In this document: in pieces, positions 7,473 through 17,572 of the stretch
How the letters are laid out: each line of letters starts with the position of its first letter
How positions within the stretch are numbered: the stretch's first letter is position 1
From: Aurantibacillus circumpalustris
Lineage (GTDB): Bacteria > Bacteroidota > Bacteroidia > B-17B0 > Aurantibacillaceae
Length of the DNA: 64,000 nt
Direction of reading: 5' to 3'
Assembly (NCBI RefSeq): GCF_029625215.1
Contig: NZ_CP121197.1
Coordinates: 2,356,001 to 2,420,000 of the forward strand
Position numbers and translations under genes: made by a program
Notes under the pieces: model-generated
Seen by the model: the letters and a program-made list of their open reading frames with translations, nothing else
Database searches by the model: none
What the model was told of the DNA's origin: nothing

Positions 7473-9629
7473 ATGGAATCCATTCAACATTATTTATTTT
7501 CGCTCAATCAGTTTCTGAATGTGTATTTGCCACTAAAGAATCCGGTTCTGATTTTAGCGCTTACTCTTCTCATAATTCTTTTTTCACCTCTATTATTCAA
7601 ACGCTTTCGAATACCGGGTATTATTGGTCTTATCATTTCAGGCGTTTTAATAGGACCGAATTTTTTTCACATTATCGAGTCCACGAATAGTTTTGAGTTA
7701 TTATCTAAAACGGGTCTTTTGTATATTATGTTCTTGGCAGGACTTGAGATTGATATGCAGGAGTTTAGTAATAACCGAAGTAAGAGTTTAGTGTTTGGTG
7801 CTTTTACATTTTTAATACCAATTTCAATTGGTTATTTGGTTTGTGTGTATGTCTTTCATTTTCCAGTATGGTCGTCCTTATTGCTGGCAAGCATGTTTAG
7901 TACACATACACTTTTGAGTTACCCAATTGTAAGCAATATGGGAATTATTAAAAATCGCGCCGTGCAAGTAACTTTCGGCGGCACTATTATTACAGATTCA
8001 GCAGTTTTAATTCTACTAGGGATAATTACCAACATTGTAACAGGAGAAATCGATAATGGTTTTTGGTTAAAAATTACTATATCCCTTGGCTTACTGCTGT
8101 TCGCAACACTTTATTTATTACCGAGAATAAGTCGCTGGTTTTTTCGAAATATTGAAGCTCAGGCAAGTTCGCATTATATTTATGTGTTAGCAGTTGTTTT
8201 TATTTCCGGATTTTTAAGTGAGTTGGCTGGTGTAGAACCTATTATTGGTGCGTTTTTGGCGGGATTAGGTTTGAATAAAATAATTCCACACACAAGTATC
8301 TTAATGAATCGTGTTGTATTTATAGGTAATACCTTATTCATTCCCTTTTTTCTTATAAGCGCCGGAATGTTGGTTGATCTGAAATTGTTTTTTAAAGGTT
8401 CAGAAGCTTTAATATTCGCAGGGATTTTATCTGCGGTGGGTCTTTTTACAAAATATGCAGCCGCATGGCTTACCTCTAAAGTATACAAATACACAAAACA
8501 CGAACGTAATCTTATATTTGGTTTAAGTGTGTCTCATGCAGCGGCAACCCTTGCTATTATTAAAGTAGGCTTCGATATTAAACTATTTGATCAGAATGTA
8601 GTAAACGGAACAATTATATTAATTCTGGTTTCTTGTCTGGTAAGCTCATTTATAACAGAAAGAGCCGCACGTAATATTGCTATTGAGGAAAAAGAAGTGA
8701 TACTGAAAAACTCAGACAAGGTAGAAAGAATTTTAATACCTGTGAGTAATCCAGACAATATCCAAAGATTAATAGATCTTGCGCTTTTAGTTAAAGATCA
8801 AAAATCGACAGAACCCTTATACCCCTTGTCTATTGTTGAAGACGACGCAGATGCGGACGAAAAATTAAATATTGTTAGAAAGGTAATTGAAGGTGTTGCT
8901 GAACAAATTGCTAGCGGAGATAAAAAAGTTGAGATATTAAAAAAAGTTGACTTAAGTATCGTTGATGGTATAGTTCGAACGTCAAGGGCATATAATATTT
9001 CAGATATATTAATTAGTTACAAAGCTCAACAAGGATCTTCGAATCTATTCGGAAACGTGGCCGCGAGTTTATTAGTAAAGTCAAAACAGTCTATTTTGAT
9101 TTCAAAAATTTTACAGCCTCTAAATACTTTTGAAAGAATCATAGTAATATTATCACCAAATGCCGAACTTGAAAATGGATTTACGCGTTCCGTGTTTAAA
9201 ATCAATGCGCTTATAAAACAGCTAGGAAGCAGCGCTATGATTTATGGAAGTGCAAACACCATTCAAATTTTTTCAGAAATAATTGGGGATAAAAAGAAAG
9301 TGTTTTATAAATACAATAAACTAGAAAACTTTGACGATATAAATGAGTTGAATACTACTAAGGAAGATGATCTGTTTGTATTTTTGAGTGCCCGTAAACA
9401 AACGTTGAGCTACGACTATTTAGTAGATGAAATGCCAAAGAAATTAAATAAGTCTAATGAGTTTACAAGTTTTATAATAATTTACCCTGATATTTCTAAA
9501 ACTTTGCACGAAGGAAGGATAACTGACATAACTTCTACATCCATCGATCAACGCTATGTACAGGTAAAACAGTTTACAGGAAAAATTACTGGTATTTTCA
9601 AAAAAGAAGGTGATGAGGATCTTACCTAG
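7473..9629 (+). CDS. CPA2-family cation:proton antiporter with C-terminal USP-like domain
   Basis: In this 718-residue protein the first about 400 residues are a 12-13 helix Na+/H+ exchanger domain. Motifs include FRIPGIIGLIISGVLIGPN, GLLYIMFLAGLEIDM (the LFLxGLE/D-like helix), TIITDSAVLILLG and EPIIGAFLAGLGLNK. The C-terminal 320 residues are soluble and contain repeated Rossmann-like segments (VERILIPVSNP, RIIVILSPNAE), resembling tandem universal-stress-protein domains rather than the TrkA-N domain of KefB. It likely exchanges Na+ or K+ for H+ at the inner membrane, with the soluble part regulating activity. Ion specificity is not determinable. Confidence 0.88.
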   Translation: MESIQHYLFSLNQFLNVYLPLKNPVLILALTLLIILFSPLLFKRFRIPGIIGLIISGVLIGPNFFHIIESTNSFELLSKTGLLYIMFLAGLEIDMQEFSNNRSKSLVFGAFTFLIPISIGYLVCVYVFHFPVWSSLLLASMFSTHTLLSYPIVSNMGIIKNRAVQVTFGGTIITDSAVLILLGIITNIVTGEIDNGFWLKITISLGLLLFATLYLLPRISRWFFRNIEAQASSHYIYVLAVVFISGFLSELAGVEPIIGAFLAGLGLNKIIPHTSILMNRVVFIGNTLFIPFFLISAGMLVDLKLFFKGSEALIFAGILSAVGLFTKYAAAWLTSKVYKYTKHERNLIFGLSVSHAAATLAIIKVGFDIKLFDQNVVNGTIILILVSCLVSSFITERAARNIAIEEKEVILKNSDKVERILIPVSNPDNIQRLIDLALLVKDQKSTEPLYPLSIVEDDADADEKLNIVRKVIEGVAEQIASGDKKVEILKKVDLSIVDGIVRTSRAYNISDILISYKAQQGSSNLFGNVAASLLVKSKQSILISKILQPLNTFERIIVILSPNAELENGFTRSVFKINALIKQLGSSAMIYGSANTIQIFSEIIGDKKKVFYKYNKLENFDDINELNTTKEDDLFVFLSARKQTLSYDYLVDEMPKKLNKSNEFTSFIIIYPDISKTLHEGRITDITSTSIDQRYVQVKQFTGKITGIFKKEGDEDLT

Positions 9630-9649
9630 CACATCACAAAATAATTGCA

Positions 9650-9681
9650 TTTGAATTTAATGCAAAAAACCCCTATTTTTG
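9650..9681 (+). promoter_or_regulatory. promoter (TTTG-N20-TATTTTTG)
   Basis: TTTG (9650-9653) and TATTTTTG (9674-9681) are separated by 20 nt, a full match to the Bacteroidota consensus. The ATG of the next gene starts 9 nt after the final G, so the leader would be at most a few nucleotides. Confidence 0.65.
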
Positions 9682-9690
9682 GCCGTCCTT

Positions 9691-10398
9691 ATGGAGTTTG
9701 GTACTACATATATTTTTCTGTTTGGCTTCAAATTTTTTGAGCCACTTGTGCTTTTAATGAACACTCTTTTTTTTGTTTTGTGTGCTATTTATTATGGGCG
9801 CTTAACGAAATTCAAACTCCCTTATTCTAAACAAATGGCTTTGTTTATGCTTTTACTTGGAATTAGTAGCTTTTTTGGTGGCATTGGTCATACCGTTCAA
9901 AAACAAATGGGAGATGGTTTTTTTGAAACAATTCTCTTTGTTATGAATGCTTTTAGTATTCTATCCATTTATTTTTGTTTTAAATCGGCATACACTATTT
10001 TTAACTTGGATGTTAGATCGTCGAATAAGTATGTTTATTTTGTAATGGTATGGATATTGCTACTTTTAATTTATTGCGGTGTACAGGGTAGTTTTTTAAT
10101 AATAAAAATTCACGCTGGAATTGTTTTGTTGTACGCACTCATAGTGCATTATTTAGTTTACAGGCGCAATAAAGATAAAGGGAGTGAATTAGTAGTTCTG
10201 GGAATTCTTATTTCTTTTTTGCCCCTCATTGTTCACTCATTACGAATTTCTTTGCACGACTGGTTTAATCACAAAGACATGGCACATGTAATAATGATCA
10301 TTTCTCTTTATGTGATCTACAAAGGAGTGTTTCAAATTTCTAAAGTCTTATCTACTGAAGAACAAGAAACCGAGGAACAAAGCGCAATTAAGATTTAA
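9691..10398 (+). CDS. seven-helix integral membrane protein of unknown function
   Basis: The protein has 235 residues from the ATG at 9691; an in-frame TTG upstream falls inside the -7 element. It is almost entirely hydrophobic with about seven predicted transmembrane helices, for example PLVLLMNTLFFVLCAIYYG, ALFMLLLGISSFFGGIGHTV and FVMVWILLLLIYCGV. The C-terminus is acidic (STEEQETEEQ). Conserved-looking histidines occur in GIGHTVQ, HDWFNHKDMAH and at VHSL. No family is confidently recognised. It is convergent with the TamB-like gene, 3 bp apart. Confidence 0.6.
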   Translation: MEFGTTYIFLFGFKFFEPLVLLMNTLFFVLCAIYYGRLTKFKLPYSKQMALFMLLLGISSFFGGIGHTVQKQMGDGFFETILFVMNAFSILSIYFCFKSAYTIFNLDVRSSNKYVYFVMVWILLLLIYCGVQGSFLIIKIHAGIVLLYALIVHYLVYRRNKDKGSELVVLGILISFLPLIVHSLRISLHDWFNHKDMAHVIMIISLYVIYKGVFQISKVLSTEEQETEEQSAIKI

Positions 10399-10401
10399 TA
10401 A

Positions 10402-13400
10402 TTAGTTTTTTTTAGCGTCTTCTTTTCGTTTTAATTTAGAAAGGTAGTTCCGGTATAAAGATCCGAGCGTTTCAAACTCCAACCTATAAAATAATCCGAC
10501 GCCTTGCGTATAATTTCCACCAGAAAGTGTACTTTGAGTATTATCATTGCTTTTGTTAAAGCCTTTTAATCTGAATCTTCCGTCGGCGGATAATTTGTAA
10601 TCAATATTCACATCTCCAATTAAACCGTTAGAATTATGATTGGTTGCGTTATTGTTTACACCAAAATTACCATCAACACTTACTTTGTTATCTAAAAATT
10701 GTTTACTAAGCGCTAAATCAACTGTTTCGGAACTGGTTTGAGTTCCCGGTCGATAATTTACCCCAAGCTGCAAGTCTCTTATCCCAGTTAGTGTACCGAA
10801 ATGAGTATTTAAAAACTCACTCACACGGTTGCTTAACAATTCACTTCCGGTTGAGGCAGCAGCACCACCTGCAGTAACCCCGCCGCCGTTAGTATTGTAT
10901 ATTAGTGGTTTTGTAAAGGTTCTAAATAAAAGAAAGGAAAAAACCTGCCTATTAAGTTCTGCCTCATCACTAAGCACACTGTTAATCTTACTTCTTTCTT
11001 CGGAAGAAATATTAGGAAAATCAATTTCAAAATTAATGTTAGGAGAAAAAAGTTTTCCAGTAATAATAAGTTTACAATCTACTGGTGTTCGGGTTTTTGC
11101 TGAGTCATTTAACAAGGGTGCTATTGAAGCCCGCTGTTTGTAACTGGCTGTTACATCTATTTCTGCGCCTAAAGGATTACCACTCCATGAAATGCTACTT
11201 CCCGCTTCAATATCAAATTTTTTATTGATAACATTTTCAAGTGTGAATAAATAATCTCCATCCGTAAAAACATAGTCACCTGTCATTTCAAATTTACCAA
11301 GAGTATTTACTTTAATTTTTAAATCACCTTGCCCTTGAACATTTAAAACATCTCCCGCAGCTTTATCGATGATTATTTGCGCTTGTGCATCAGGAGTGGC
11401 ATGAATCAGCATTTCGAGGTTAAAACCGGTTAGTCCGGTTTCTTTTTTAACCGTTGTGGTGTCTCTTTTTACGAATTGAATAAAATCACTTTCACCAATT
11501 TCGGCAGGACCATCAAGTGGTAAATAGAACTTTGTGTTTCTGTTAGTTGTATTTTCAATATTCATATTGAGTTTGTTTATAAACCCATAAATACCGAGTG
11601 TTCCAGTGCCGTATACCTTTCCGTAAAATGTTTTATTTTCCTTTTCGGTAGTATTGAGAATGAGCATGTTTTTATAAGTGATATCATAATCTATTTGCAT
11701 TTTATTAAAATTCGTATGAAATAGATTTCCATTAAGATAACCTTGAGCAAACTTTGTTCCTTTTTCACGAATAGCCATTTCTGAAAACCTTATCTGATCA
11801 GGCATTACTTCTATGTCTCCGGTAATGTTGTAAGTCACATTGGTATAATCCACTTTTACTTCGCTTCTAAATAATCTAAACTTTCCGTCAATTTTTATTT
11901 TGTTTGGAGTTCCGTGCACCTTGCCAGCTCCATTTACAAATCCATCTTTAATTTCAAGAATACCTTCTAGAAAAGGATTTAATAACCGTAAATTAGCTGG
12001 TTTGGCGGCAAAATCAATATCTATAGATTCTGTTTTCTTTTCAGGATAATAGAAACCTTTGAAGGAAATGTTTTTCGACAACTCGCCGCTTTCATTGGTA
12101 ATACCAAGCGATGTGTAACCAGATAAGCGAATTATTTTTTCCTTTGTAAAATAAACCGTATTCACTTGTAATTGCCCAACACTATTATTATTAATTTTTA
12201 ATTGAGTTAAATTTACATCTCCATTAAATGCAAAATTATTGTTCACATTAGAAAGTGTTATATTACCATTGAGTCTACCTTCTAGTTTTAAGCTAAATTC
12301 TTGAAGTAATCTATTAAATTGTTCAAGAACTACATTTTCAGTAGCAATCACAAGACTGTCCCCATTGTGTGTTGACAAAGCCCCAGCTATATTTATACTT
12401 TGAAGTTTATTTACTATAGACATCGGAGCTATAAAAATGGCCCCTGTAGTATCGATTGTGATTTTATTAGATGAAATTAAATTCCAAGTGCTATCATTCA
12501 ATGTAACTGAAAGCTCCTCATTGTTTATTTTAAAGAAAGAGTCTTCTATATTAATTTGACCAGTTATTTTGCCTTTATTCGAAGGTGCTTTAAGATTATC
12601 CCAATCGACGGCATATTTAAATTCTTTGTCAAACGATTTAACAACGCAATTGAAATTTTCAGCGGTTAGACTATCAGCTATATGAAACGACTTTCCTGAC
12701 AATTCTGCAAGAACTGTCTTTTGGTTTTCATTTAAGATTAAAACAAGATCAGTCATAAATAGATCCTTATAATTAAATTTCGGAGACTTAACTTGAAGAT
12801 TTAATTTGTTTTCTGCAGCATTAAAATTACCGTCAAAAATTGTTCCGCTAGCTACCATCACATCGGGAAGAAATAATTCGTTAATCGTTTTAAACTTCTT
12901 TATTTTAATTTGAAAAGTTAGTTCATCCTTATATTTTTTATCTAAAATTGTCTTTTTGAAATAACCAGGGTAATAGGTATTAAGAAAAGATTCAAAGGCA
13001 TGTTGTAAATTACTAACGTTATACCTTCCGTAAATGGCGGCATTGAGGTACTCGGCACTAAGCCTAATTTTTTTATCAGCACTGTTTTGTTCCATTTGAA
13101 TGTTAAACGTGCTTAGTTTAAAGGTTCGGGTTTTTGTTTTGTAAATTGTATTGTCAAAGTTTATTTGCCCGCTTAAGTTATCTATATTATCTCCGTTTAC
13201 TTTCAAAAAAATCTGCGAAGATAAAATACCCGAATCTTTTTGATTTGTAAAATGCAGGGCATGAAGATTGAGTGCATTGATGGTTGAAATAAAATCCATT
13301 TCCGGAAATTTATTTTTAAAATCAATTGTACCGTTGAAATCAAAATCAGCATTGGGATCTTTACTTGTAAAAAGACCATTAAATAAAGCTTCCGAAATAT

Positions 13401-14871
13401 TGCCGTTTAATTTGATGTTATTATAATTGTAGTTGTTATAGGTAATACTGTTTACTTCTCCAACTAGCGTTGCTTTAAGCTCTTTTACATTAATACCTCG
13501 CCCCTTTACCTCTAAATTCATCGTAAGGCTATTAAAATCATTTTGACCCAATAAAGTTCCGAGATTGAAATTTTCTGTTGAGATTTTACCGGTGTAAGTA
13601 ATATCTTTGTTGTTAGTACCAAGTTTCACACTTAATTCAGTTTTAGCTTTACCCAAATCGTTGGTGAAATTTCCATAAGTTGTAAAGTCACCAATAAATC
13701 CATCGAATTTCCCTCTGTAGGATACCGTTCCAAGTCGTTTGATCTCTTCAGGAAGTTCAATTTTTTTGCCGTCAATGAAAGGGTAGTTAGGGATATGAAT
13801 TAAATCATAATAGTTTGATGAAAATTCTTTCGAATCGAAATGAATAAAAGTGGAATTGATATTAGGTAAACCAGTTAAACTTATATTCCCTTTAAAATGG
13901 CTATGATTTCGGTAGGAAAAATTTAGGTTTTTAAGAGTCATGTCGCTTACATAACCTGTTACATTACCCGAAATTTTTACAGTTTCATTTAAGCCATTTA
14001 ATTCGCTCGTAAAAGCAGCAATGTCTGTAAAACTAACATATGTGCTATCCAGAAGATAACAATCGAGTTTTACTTTGTCAATAAAATCCGTATAGTCGTC
14101 CCAACTGTTGTAAGTAAAGTCTATTTTTCCTTTAACAAAAGTACGTGGCGTTTTTAAGTGAATGTCTTCGCACAGAAGTCTGTGATCACTTATTCGTGCT
14201 TTTGTATTTAGTTTCGAAACTTCGAAGCCGCTTTTTTCAATTGCGCTAAAATTGTCGAGTTGAAGTATAATTGTGTCCTTGTCTAATTTGAGATGTGAAA
14301 CTTTGGCAAAAGTGTGCTTTAACCAAACATCGTCGAAATTAATGTTGTTGGTTATTTTGGTGACGAATTTTTCGACACGGTAAACAAATGCAACATTTTC
14401 AAGATAAATATCTCCTAATGTAATTTTCCACTCAGATTTTGACGTAGTATCTGTTGTGCCAGAATCAAAATAATCAATAAGGTGGCTGTAATTATAGGTT
14501 GAATCGCCACTGTACTTTATTAATTTAGAGGTTACATTTTTTAAAGTGATTTTATCAAAACTTAAAGCTTTGTTTTTATAATCTAATTTTTTTAAGTCAA
14601 CTAAAATGTTTCCCTGAAGTATAGTGTCATTATACTTGTCAAGTATAAGTATACCTTCAAGATTGGCTTTAGAGAAAAATTTAAGATTAATTTTGTGGAT
14701 ATAAACCTTAGTTCCTAATTCAGAGCTAAGATAACCAGATGCTTTTCTTCCCAACCAGGTTTGAAATGCGAAACTCTGAATACCAAAGAAGAAAGCAATA
14801 ACGGCTAAAATTACAAATAGCAGTAGGGCTCCTAACGATCTAAAGAATATTCTTTTAACTTTGCGAAACAT
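10402..14871 (-). CDS. TamB-like translocation/assembly module protein (DUF490, AsmA superfamily)
   Basis: The 1489-residue protein has one N-terminal membrane anchor (about residues 9-30, SLGALLLFVILAVIAFFFG). It then has more than 1000 residues of repetitive beta-strand-rich sequence, forming the predicted periplasm-spanning beta-taco groove. The C-terminal TamB domain is recognisable around residues 1190-1430 (VTGDYVF-like FEMTGDYVFTDGDYLFTLEN, then SWSGNPLGAEIDVTASY and LITGKLFSPNINFEIDFP). Family members help insert outer-membrane proteins with a BamA-family partner, or transport phospholipid between membranes. No TamA partner is adjacent. It is divergent from tsaD, with only 49 bp between the two starts. 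Confidence 0.9.
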   Translation of the reverse strand: MFRKVKRIFFRSLGALLLFVILAVIAFFFGIQSFAFQTWLGRKASGYLSSELGTKVYIHKINLKFFSKANLEGILILDKYNDTILQGNILVDLKKLDYKNKALSFDKITLKNVTSKLIKYSGDSTYNYSHLIDYFDSGTTDTTSKSEWKITLGDIYLENVAFVYRVEKFVTKITNNINFDDVWLKHTFAKVSHLKLDKDTIILQLDNFSAIEKSGFEVSKLNTKARISDHRLLCEDIHLKTPRTFVKGKIDFTYNSWDDYTDFIDKVKLDCYLLDSTYVSFTDIAAFTSELNGLNETVKISGNVTGYVSDMTLKNLNFSYRNHSHFKGNISLTGLPNINSTFIHFDSKEFSSNYYDLIHIPNYPFIDGKKIELPEEIKRLGTVSYRGKFDGFIGDFTTYGNFTNDLGKAKTELSVKLGTNNKDITYTGKISTENFNLGTLLGQNDFNSLTMNLEVKGRGINVKELKATLVGEVNSITYNNYNYNNIKLNGNISEALFNGLFTSKDPNADFDFNGTIDFKNKFPEMDFISTINALNLHALHFTNQKDSGILSSQIFLKVNGDNIDNLSGQINFDNTIYKTKTRTFKLSTFNIQMEQNSADKKIRLSAEYLNAAIYGRYNVSNLQHAFESFLNTYYPGYFKKTILDKKYKDELTFQIKIKKFKTINELFLPDVMVASGTIFDGNFNAAENKLNLQVKSPKFNYKDLFMTDLVLILNENQKTVLAELSGKSFHIADSLTAENFNCVVKSFDKEFKYAVDWDNLKAPSNKGKITGQINIEDSFFKINNEELSVTLNDSTWNLISSNKITIDTTGAIFIAPMSIVNKLQSINIAGALSTHNGDSLVIATENVVLEQFNRLLQEFSLKLEGRLNGNITLSNVNNNFAFNGDVNLTQLKINNNSVGQLQVNTVYFTKEKIIRLSGYTSLGITNESGELSKNISFKGFYYPEKKTESIDIDFAAKPANLRLLNPFLEGILEIKDGFVNGAGKVHGTPNKIKIDGKFRLFRSEVKVDYTNVTYNITGDIEVMPDQIRFSEMAIREKGTKFAQGYLNGNLFHTNFNKMQIDYDITYKNMLILNTTEKENKTFYGKVYGTGTLGIYGFINKLNMNIENTTNRNTKFYLPLDGPAEIGESDFIQFVKRDTTTVKKETGLTGFNLEMLIHATPDAQAQIIIDKAAGDVLNVQGQGDLKIKVNTLGKFEMTGDYVFTDGDYLFTLENVINKKFDIEAGSSISWSGNPLGAEIDVTASYKQRASIAPLLNDSAKTRTPVDCKLIITGKLFSPNINFEIDFPNISSEERSKINSVLSDEAELNRQVFSFLLFRTFTKPLIYNTNGGGVTAGGAAASTGSELLSNRVSEFLNTHFGTLTGIRDLQLGVNYRPGTQTSSETVDLALSKQFLDNKVSVDGNFGVNNNATNHNSNGLIGDVNIDYKLSADGRFRLKGFNKSNDNTQSTLSGGNYTQGVGLFYRLEFETLGSLYRNYLSKLKRKEDAKKN

Positions 14872-14920
14872 ACGCTACGCATAAAGATAACAGAAAAATT
14901 GAGCTAGAACGGGCTAAAAA

Positions 14921-15964
14921 ATGCAAAATTTAAACACTTATATATTAGCAATTGAAAGCAGCTGCGACGATACGTCTTGTGCTGTTTTAAGTAATGAATA
15001 TGTTCTTTCAAATGTTACCGCAAATCAAAAAATTCATGAGCAATATGGCGGGGTTGTACCTGAGTTAGCCAGCCGCGATCATCAAAAAAACATTGTCCCG
15101 GTAGTTGATGCCGCCTTAAAAAAGGCAAACATAAGTTTAAAGGATTTAAATGCTGTAGCTATCACACGTGGACCAGGATTAATGGGCAGTTTATTGGTCG
15201 GGCTTTCGTTTGCTAAATCTTTATCACTTGCTCTAAATATTCCGCTAATTGAGGTAAATCACATGCAGGGGCATATTTTAGCTCATTTTATTAAAGAGGT
15301 AAACGAACAAAAGACTCACAATGAGCCCGAACAGCCATCGTTTCCGTTTTTGTGTTTAACTGTAAGTGGCGGGCACACACAATTGGTTAAAGTTTGTGAT
15401 TATTTGAGTTTTAAAGTGTTGGGCGAAACCATTGACGACGCAGTTGGCGAAGCCTTTGATAAAGCAGCGAAAATATTAGGATTACCCTATCCGGGAGGAC
15501 CTTTGATTGATAAATTGGCAAAGGAAGGGGATAAAACAAAGTTTAGTTTTGCGCAGACAAAAGTACCGGGATATGATTATAGTTTTAGTGGTATTAAAAC
15601 GTCATTTTTGTATTTTATCCAAAATAATACTCAAAAAAATCCAAATTTTGTGACAGAAAATCTTGCCGATATTTGTGCCTCCTATCAGCATCATCTCATT
15701 CAAGTTCTTTTAAAAAACGTAAAAGTGGTCTTGAAAGAAACTGGCATAAAACAATTGGCAATTGCCGGTGGAGTATCGGCTAATTCAAGTTTGAGAGTGC
15801 AGGTTAAGGAATTAGAAGGGGAATTAAATATAAAAACCTTTATTCCAAAATTTGAATATTGCACAGACAATGCCGCAATGATAGGAATTACGGCTTATTA
15901 TAAATTTTTGAAAAAGGATTTTTCGGATTTATCAATTACGCCAATGGCGAGAATGCACTTATAG
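14921..15964 (+). CDS. tsaD: tRNA N6-adenosine threonylcarbamoyltransferase
   Basis: The 347-residue protein has all hallmarks of TsaD (YgjD/Kae1): ILAIESSCDDTSCAVL at the start, the metal-binding HMQGHILAHF (HxxxH), LTVSGGHTQLV, the GEAFDKAAKILGLPYPGG segment and the late FIPKFEYCTDNAAMIG with its Asp ligand. It transfers the threonylcarbamoyl group from TC-AMP to A37 of ANN-decoding tRNAs, with TsaB and TsaE. The length is standard. It is transcribed divergently from the TamB-like gene and is not linked to other tsa genes here. Confidence 0.97.
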   Translation: MQNLNTYILAIESSCDDTSCAVLSNEYVLSNVTANQKIHEQYGGVVPELASRDHQKNIVPVVDAALKKANISLKDLNAVAITRGPGLMGSLLVGLSFAKSLSLALNIPLIEVNHMQGHILAHFIKEVNEQKTHNEPEQPSFPFLCLTVSGGHTQLVKVCDYLSFKVLGETIDDAVGEAFDKAAKILGLPYPGGPLIDKLAKEGDKTKFSFAQTKVPGYDYSFSGIKTSFLYFIQNNTQKNPNFVTENLADICASYQHHLIQVLLKNVKVVLKETGIKQLAIAGGVSANSSLRVQVKELEGELNIKTFIPKFEYCTDNAAMIGITAYYKFLKKDFSDLSITPMARMHL

Positions 15965-15983
15965 CGCATTAAATAAGGTATTA

Positions 15984-16286
15984 TTAATCCTGTTTTATAT
16001 CTGTTGTTCCCGAAGGAGTTATGGTCAATGTCCATTTAACAGTTCCCTTGCCTGTAACACTAACAGTTCCAATTAAATCTCCACCTAATTTACTCGATCC
16101 TTCTGGAATGTTTTGGTAGCTTGTTGTTTTGCCAGGGCTAACGAGTCCAAAATTGGCGGCACCTACTATAACGTTTGCCGCTTGCGAAAAATTATTAGTA
16201 ATACGAATACTGTGTTGCGTTTTTACACAAGAACTTAGGCCTACAAAAATTAAACTAATAAACAAAAGGCTGAATAATTTTTTCAT
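15984..16286 (-). CDS. small lipoprotein, promoter displaced by an insertion sequence
   Basis: The 100-residue protein has a lipoprotein signal (KKLFSLLFISLIFVGLSSC, lipobox LSSC). It is followed by an 80-residue beta-rich domain (SIRITNNFSQAANVIVGAANFG ... GTVKWTLTITPSG). It is probably anchored to the periplasmic face of a membrane. The function is unknown. The ATG lies only 8 bp from the left end of an IS3-family element. The sequence on the far side of the element holds a good minus-strand promoter, so the gene is probably silenced or driven from within the element. Confidence 0.6.
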   Translation of the reverse strand: MKKLFSLLFISLIFVGLSSCVKTQHSIRITNNFSQAANVIVGAANFGLVSPGKTTSYQNIPEGSSKLGGDLIGTVSVTGKGTVKWTLTITPSGTTDIKQD

Positions 16287-16315
16287 GATATTGGTGTAAG
16301 CTCCCCAAAATTGGA

Positions 16316-17134
16316 CTACTCAAAAGTAGAATTTTTAATTAAAAGTTCATTATTATATGTATGAGAATGTTGACTTGTTGGAAACTCTTTTCGAGTTTTC
16401 AATAAATCAACATTCTTTAGTTTGAATAGAATTGGGGATAATCCTCCTAGGCTATCATGAGGTCGTTTGTTGTTGTAGTCATGAATAAAAATATCTGTCA
16501 CCTCTCTAACTTCATTAAGATCTTCAAACAAATATGCATCTAGTACATGTCGTCGGTATGTTCCGTTAAAGCGTTCAATATATGCATTCTGAGTTGGTTT
16601 GCCTGGTTGTATATAATGAAAATCGATGTGATGCATCTCACTCCACTCTTTAGTTAATCCGGCAATAAACTCCGGACCATTATCCATTCTTATTGTGCAA
16701 GGCTTTGTTCTTTGGTTAATAAGTCTGTTTAATACCCAAACAACAGCATTGCTTTTTAATGAATGATCAATTTCAATATGTAAAACTTCACGATTGTAAT
16801 CATCTATCACATTAAAGGTTTTAAACTTTCTTCCATTTATAAGGGCATCATGCATAAAATCAATAGACCAGGTGTGATTGATGTATGCAGGAACTACAAG
16901 TGTTTCTTTAGTTCTAGCAGGCAAACGTCTCTTGCCTTTTCTTCTTAGGTTTAATTTCATCGCTTTATAAATTCTATGTACACGTTTATGATTCCAAATA
17001 TTTCCTTCTAATCTAATTCGTCCGTATGCCTTCCAAAAACCCTCTCGTGGATGTTCATCGGCCTTTAAGCGTAATTCATCCATAACTTTTTTATCGTCTT
17101 TCTTGGTTTTATAATAGATGCTTGATTTTCCCAA
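16316..17134 (-). CDS. IS3-family transposase OrfB (DDE catalytic subunit)
   Basis: The 272-residue open frame contains an HTH_21-like segment, then the rve integrase core. The DDE residues are in [10 protein letters not shown] (D), [11 protein letters not shown] (D) and [13 protein letters not shown] (E), followed by the usual Arg-rich helix. The annotated TTG start at 17134 is likely irrelevant. The same frame is open upstream to the orfA slippery site, so the active protein is an OrfAB fusion made by -1 frameshifting. The final residues and stop lie inside the left terminal repeat. Confidence 0.93.
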   Translation of the reverse strand: MGKSSIYYKTKKDDKKVMDELRLKADEHPREGFWKAYGRIRLEGNIWNHKRVHRIYKAMKLNLRRKGKRRLPARTKETLVVPAYINHTWSIDFMHDALINGRKFKTFNVIDDYNREVLHIEIDHSLKSNAVVWVLNRLINQRTKPCTIRMDNGPEFIAGLTKEWSEMHHIDFHYIQPGKPTQNAYIERFNGTYRRHVLDAYLFEDLNEVREVTDIFIHDYNNKRPHDSLGGLSPILFKLKNVDLLKTRKEFPTSQHSHTYNNELLIKNSTFE

Positions 17135-17217
17135 GTTAAGGATCCTGCACGCCCTGCTGATGCGGTAATTACCACTGCTGCATATTTCAGTTGCTATTTG
17201 TTTTTTAACGCAAGGCT

Positions 17218-17484
17218 TTAGAGCTTTTTTTCAATGATCTCCTTTGCCAACTTTAAATCGAGCGCAAGTTCAGCATACATATGCTTTAAGCGCCTGTTTT
17301 CTTCTTCCAGGGATTTCATCTTTCTTAACTCATCAGAGCTCATGCCTCCATAACGCTGTCGCCATTTATAAAACGCAGCTTTGCTAACGCCATGTGTTCT
17401 TACAATTTCTTCTAATGGTTTGCCGGTATCAAACTCTTTGAGGATAGCAGCAATTTGTTCGGGGGTGAATCGTTTTTTCTTCAT
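17218..17484 (-). CDS. IS3-family transposase OrfA (HTH_Tnp_1)
   Basis: The 88-residue protein has an N-terminal helix-turn-helix ([31 protein letters not shown]) and a C-terminal leucine-zipper helix ([21 protein letters not shown]). It binds the element's ends and, alone, usually represses transposition. The 3' end has GAA AAA AAG CTC TAA, giving an A_AAA_AAG heptamer in the correct phase for a -1 shift into the orfB frame, 6 nt before the orfA stop. The start at 17484 is an ATG. Confidence 0.92.
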   Translation of the reverse strand: MKKKRFTPEQIAAILKEFDTGKPLEEIVRTHGVSKAAFYKWRQRYGGMSSDELRKMKSLEEENRRLKHMYAELALDLKLAKEIIEKKL

Positions 17485-17572
17485 TTTGCTTAGGTTAATT
17501 TATTAGTTTTTTTTCTACTAACAAATAGTCCTAATTTTGGGGGAGCTTACATTGGGATTTAAATTTTGGAGG

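Larger units (their letters stand above)
16295..17551 (-). mobile_element. complete IS3-family element, IS407-group-like, 1257 bp
   Basis: Imperfect terminal inverted repeats start TGTAAGCTCCCC (16295-16318 at the left; 17526-17551 at the right as the complement), differing by two single-base indels. Both ends are flanked by TTGG (16291-16294 and 17552-17555), a 4-bp target duplication, which is the size typical of the IS407 group. Inside are orfA and orfB on the minus strand, linked by an A_AAA_AAG slippery heptamer at 17230-17224. Both open frames and both ends look intact, so the element may be active and was probably acquired recently. Confidence 0.93.
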
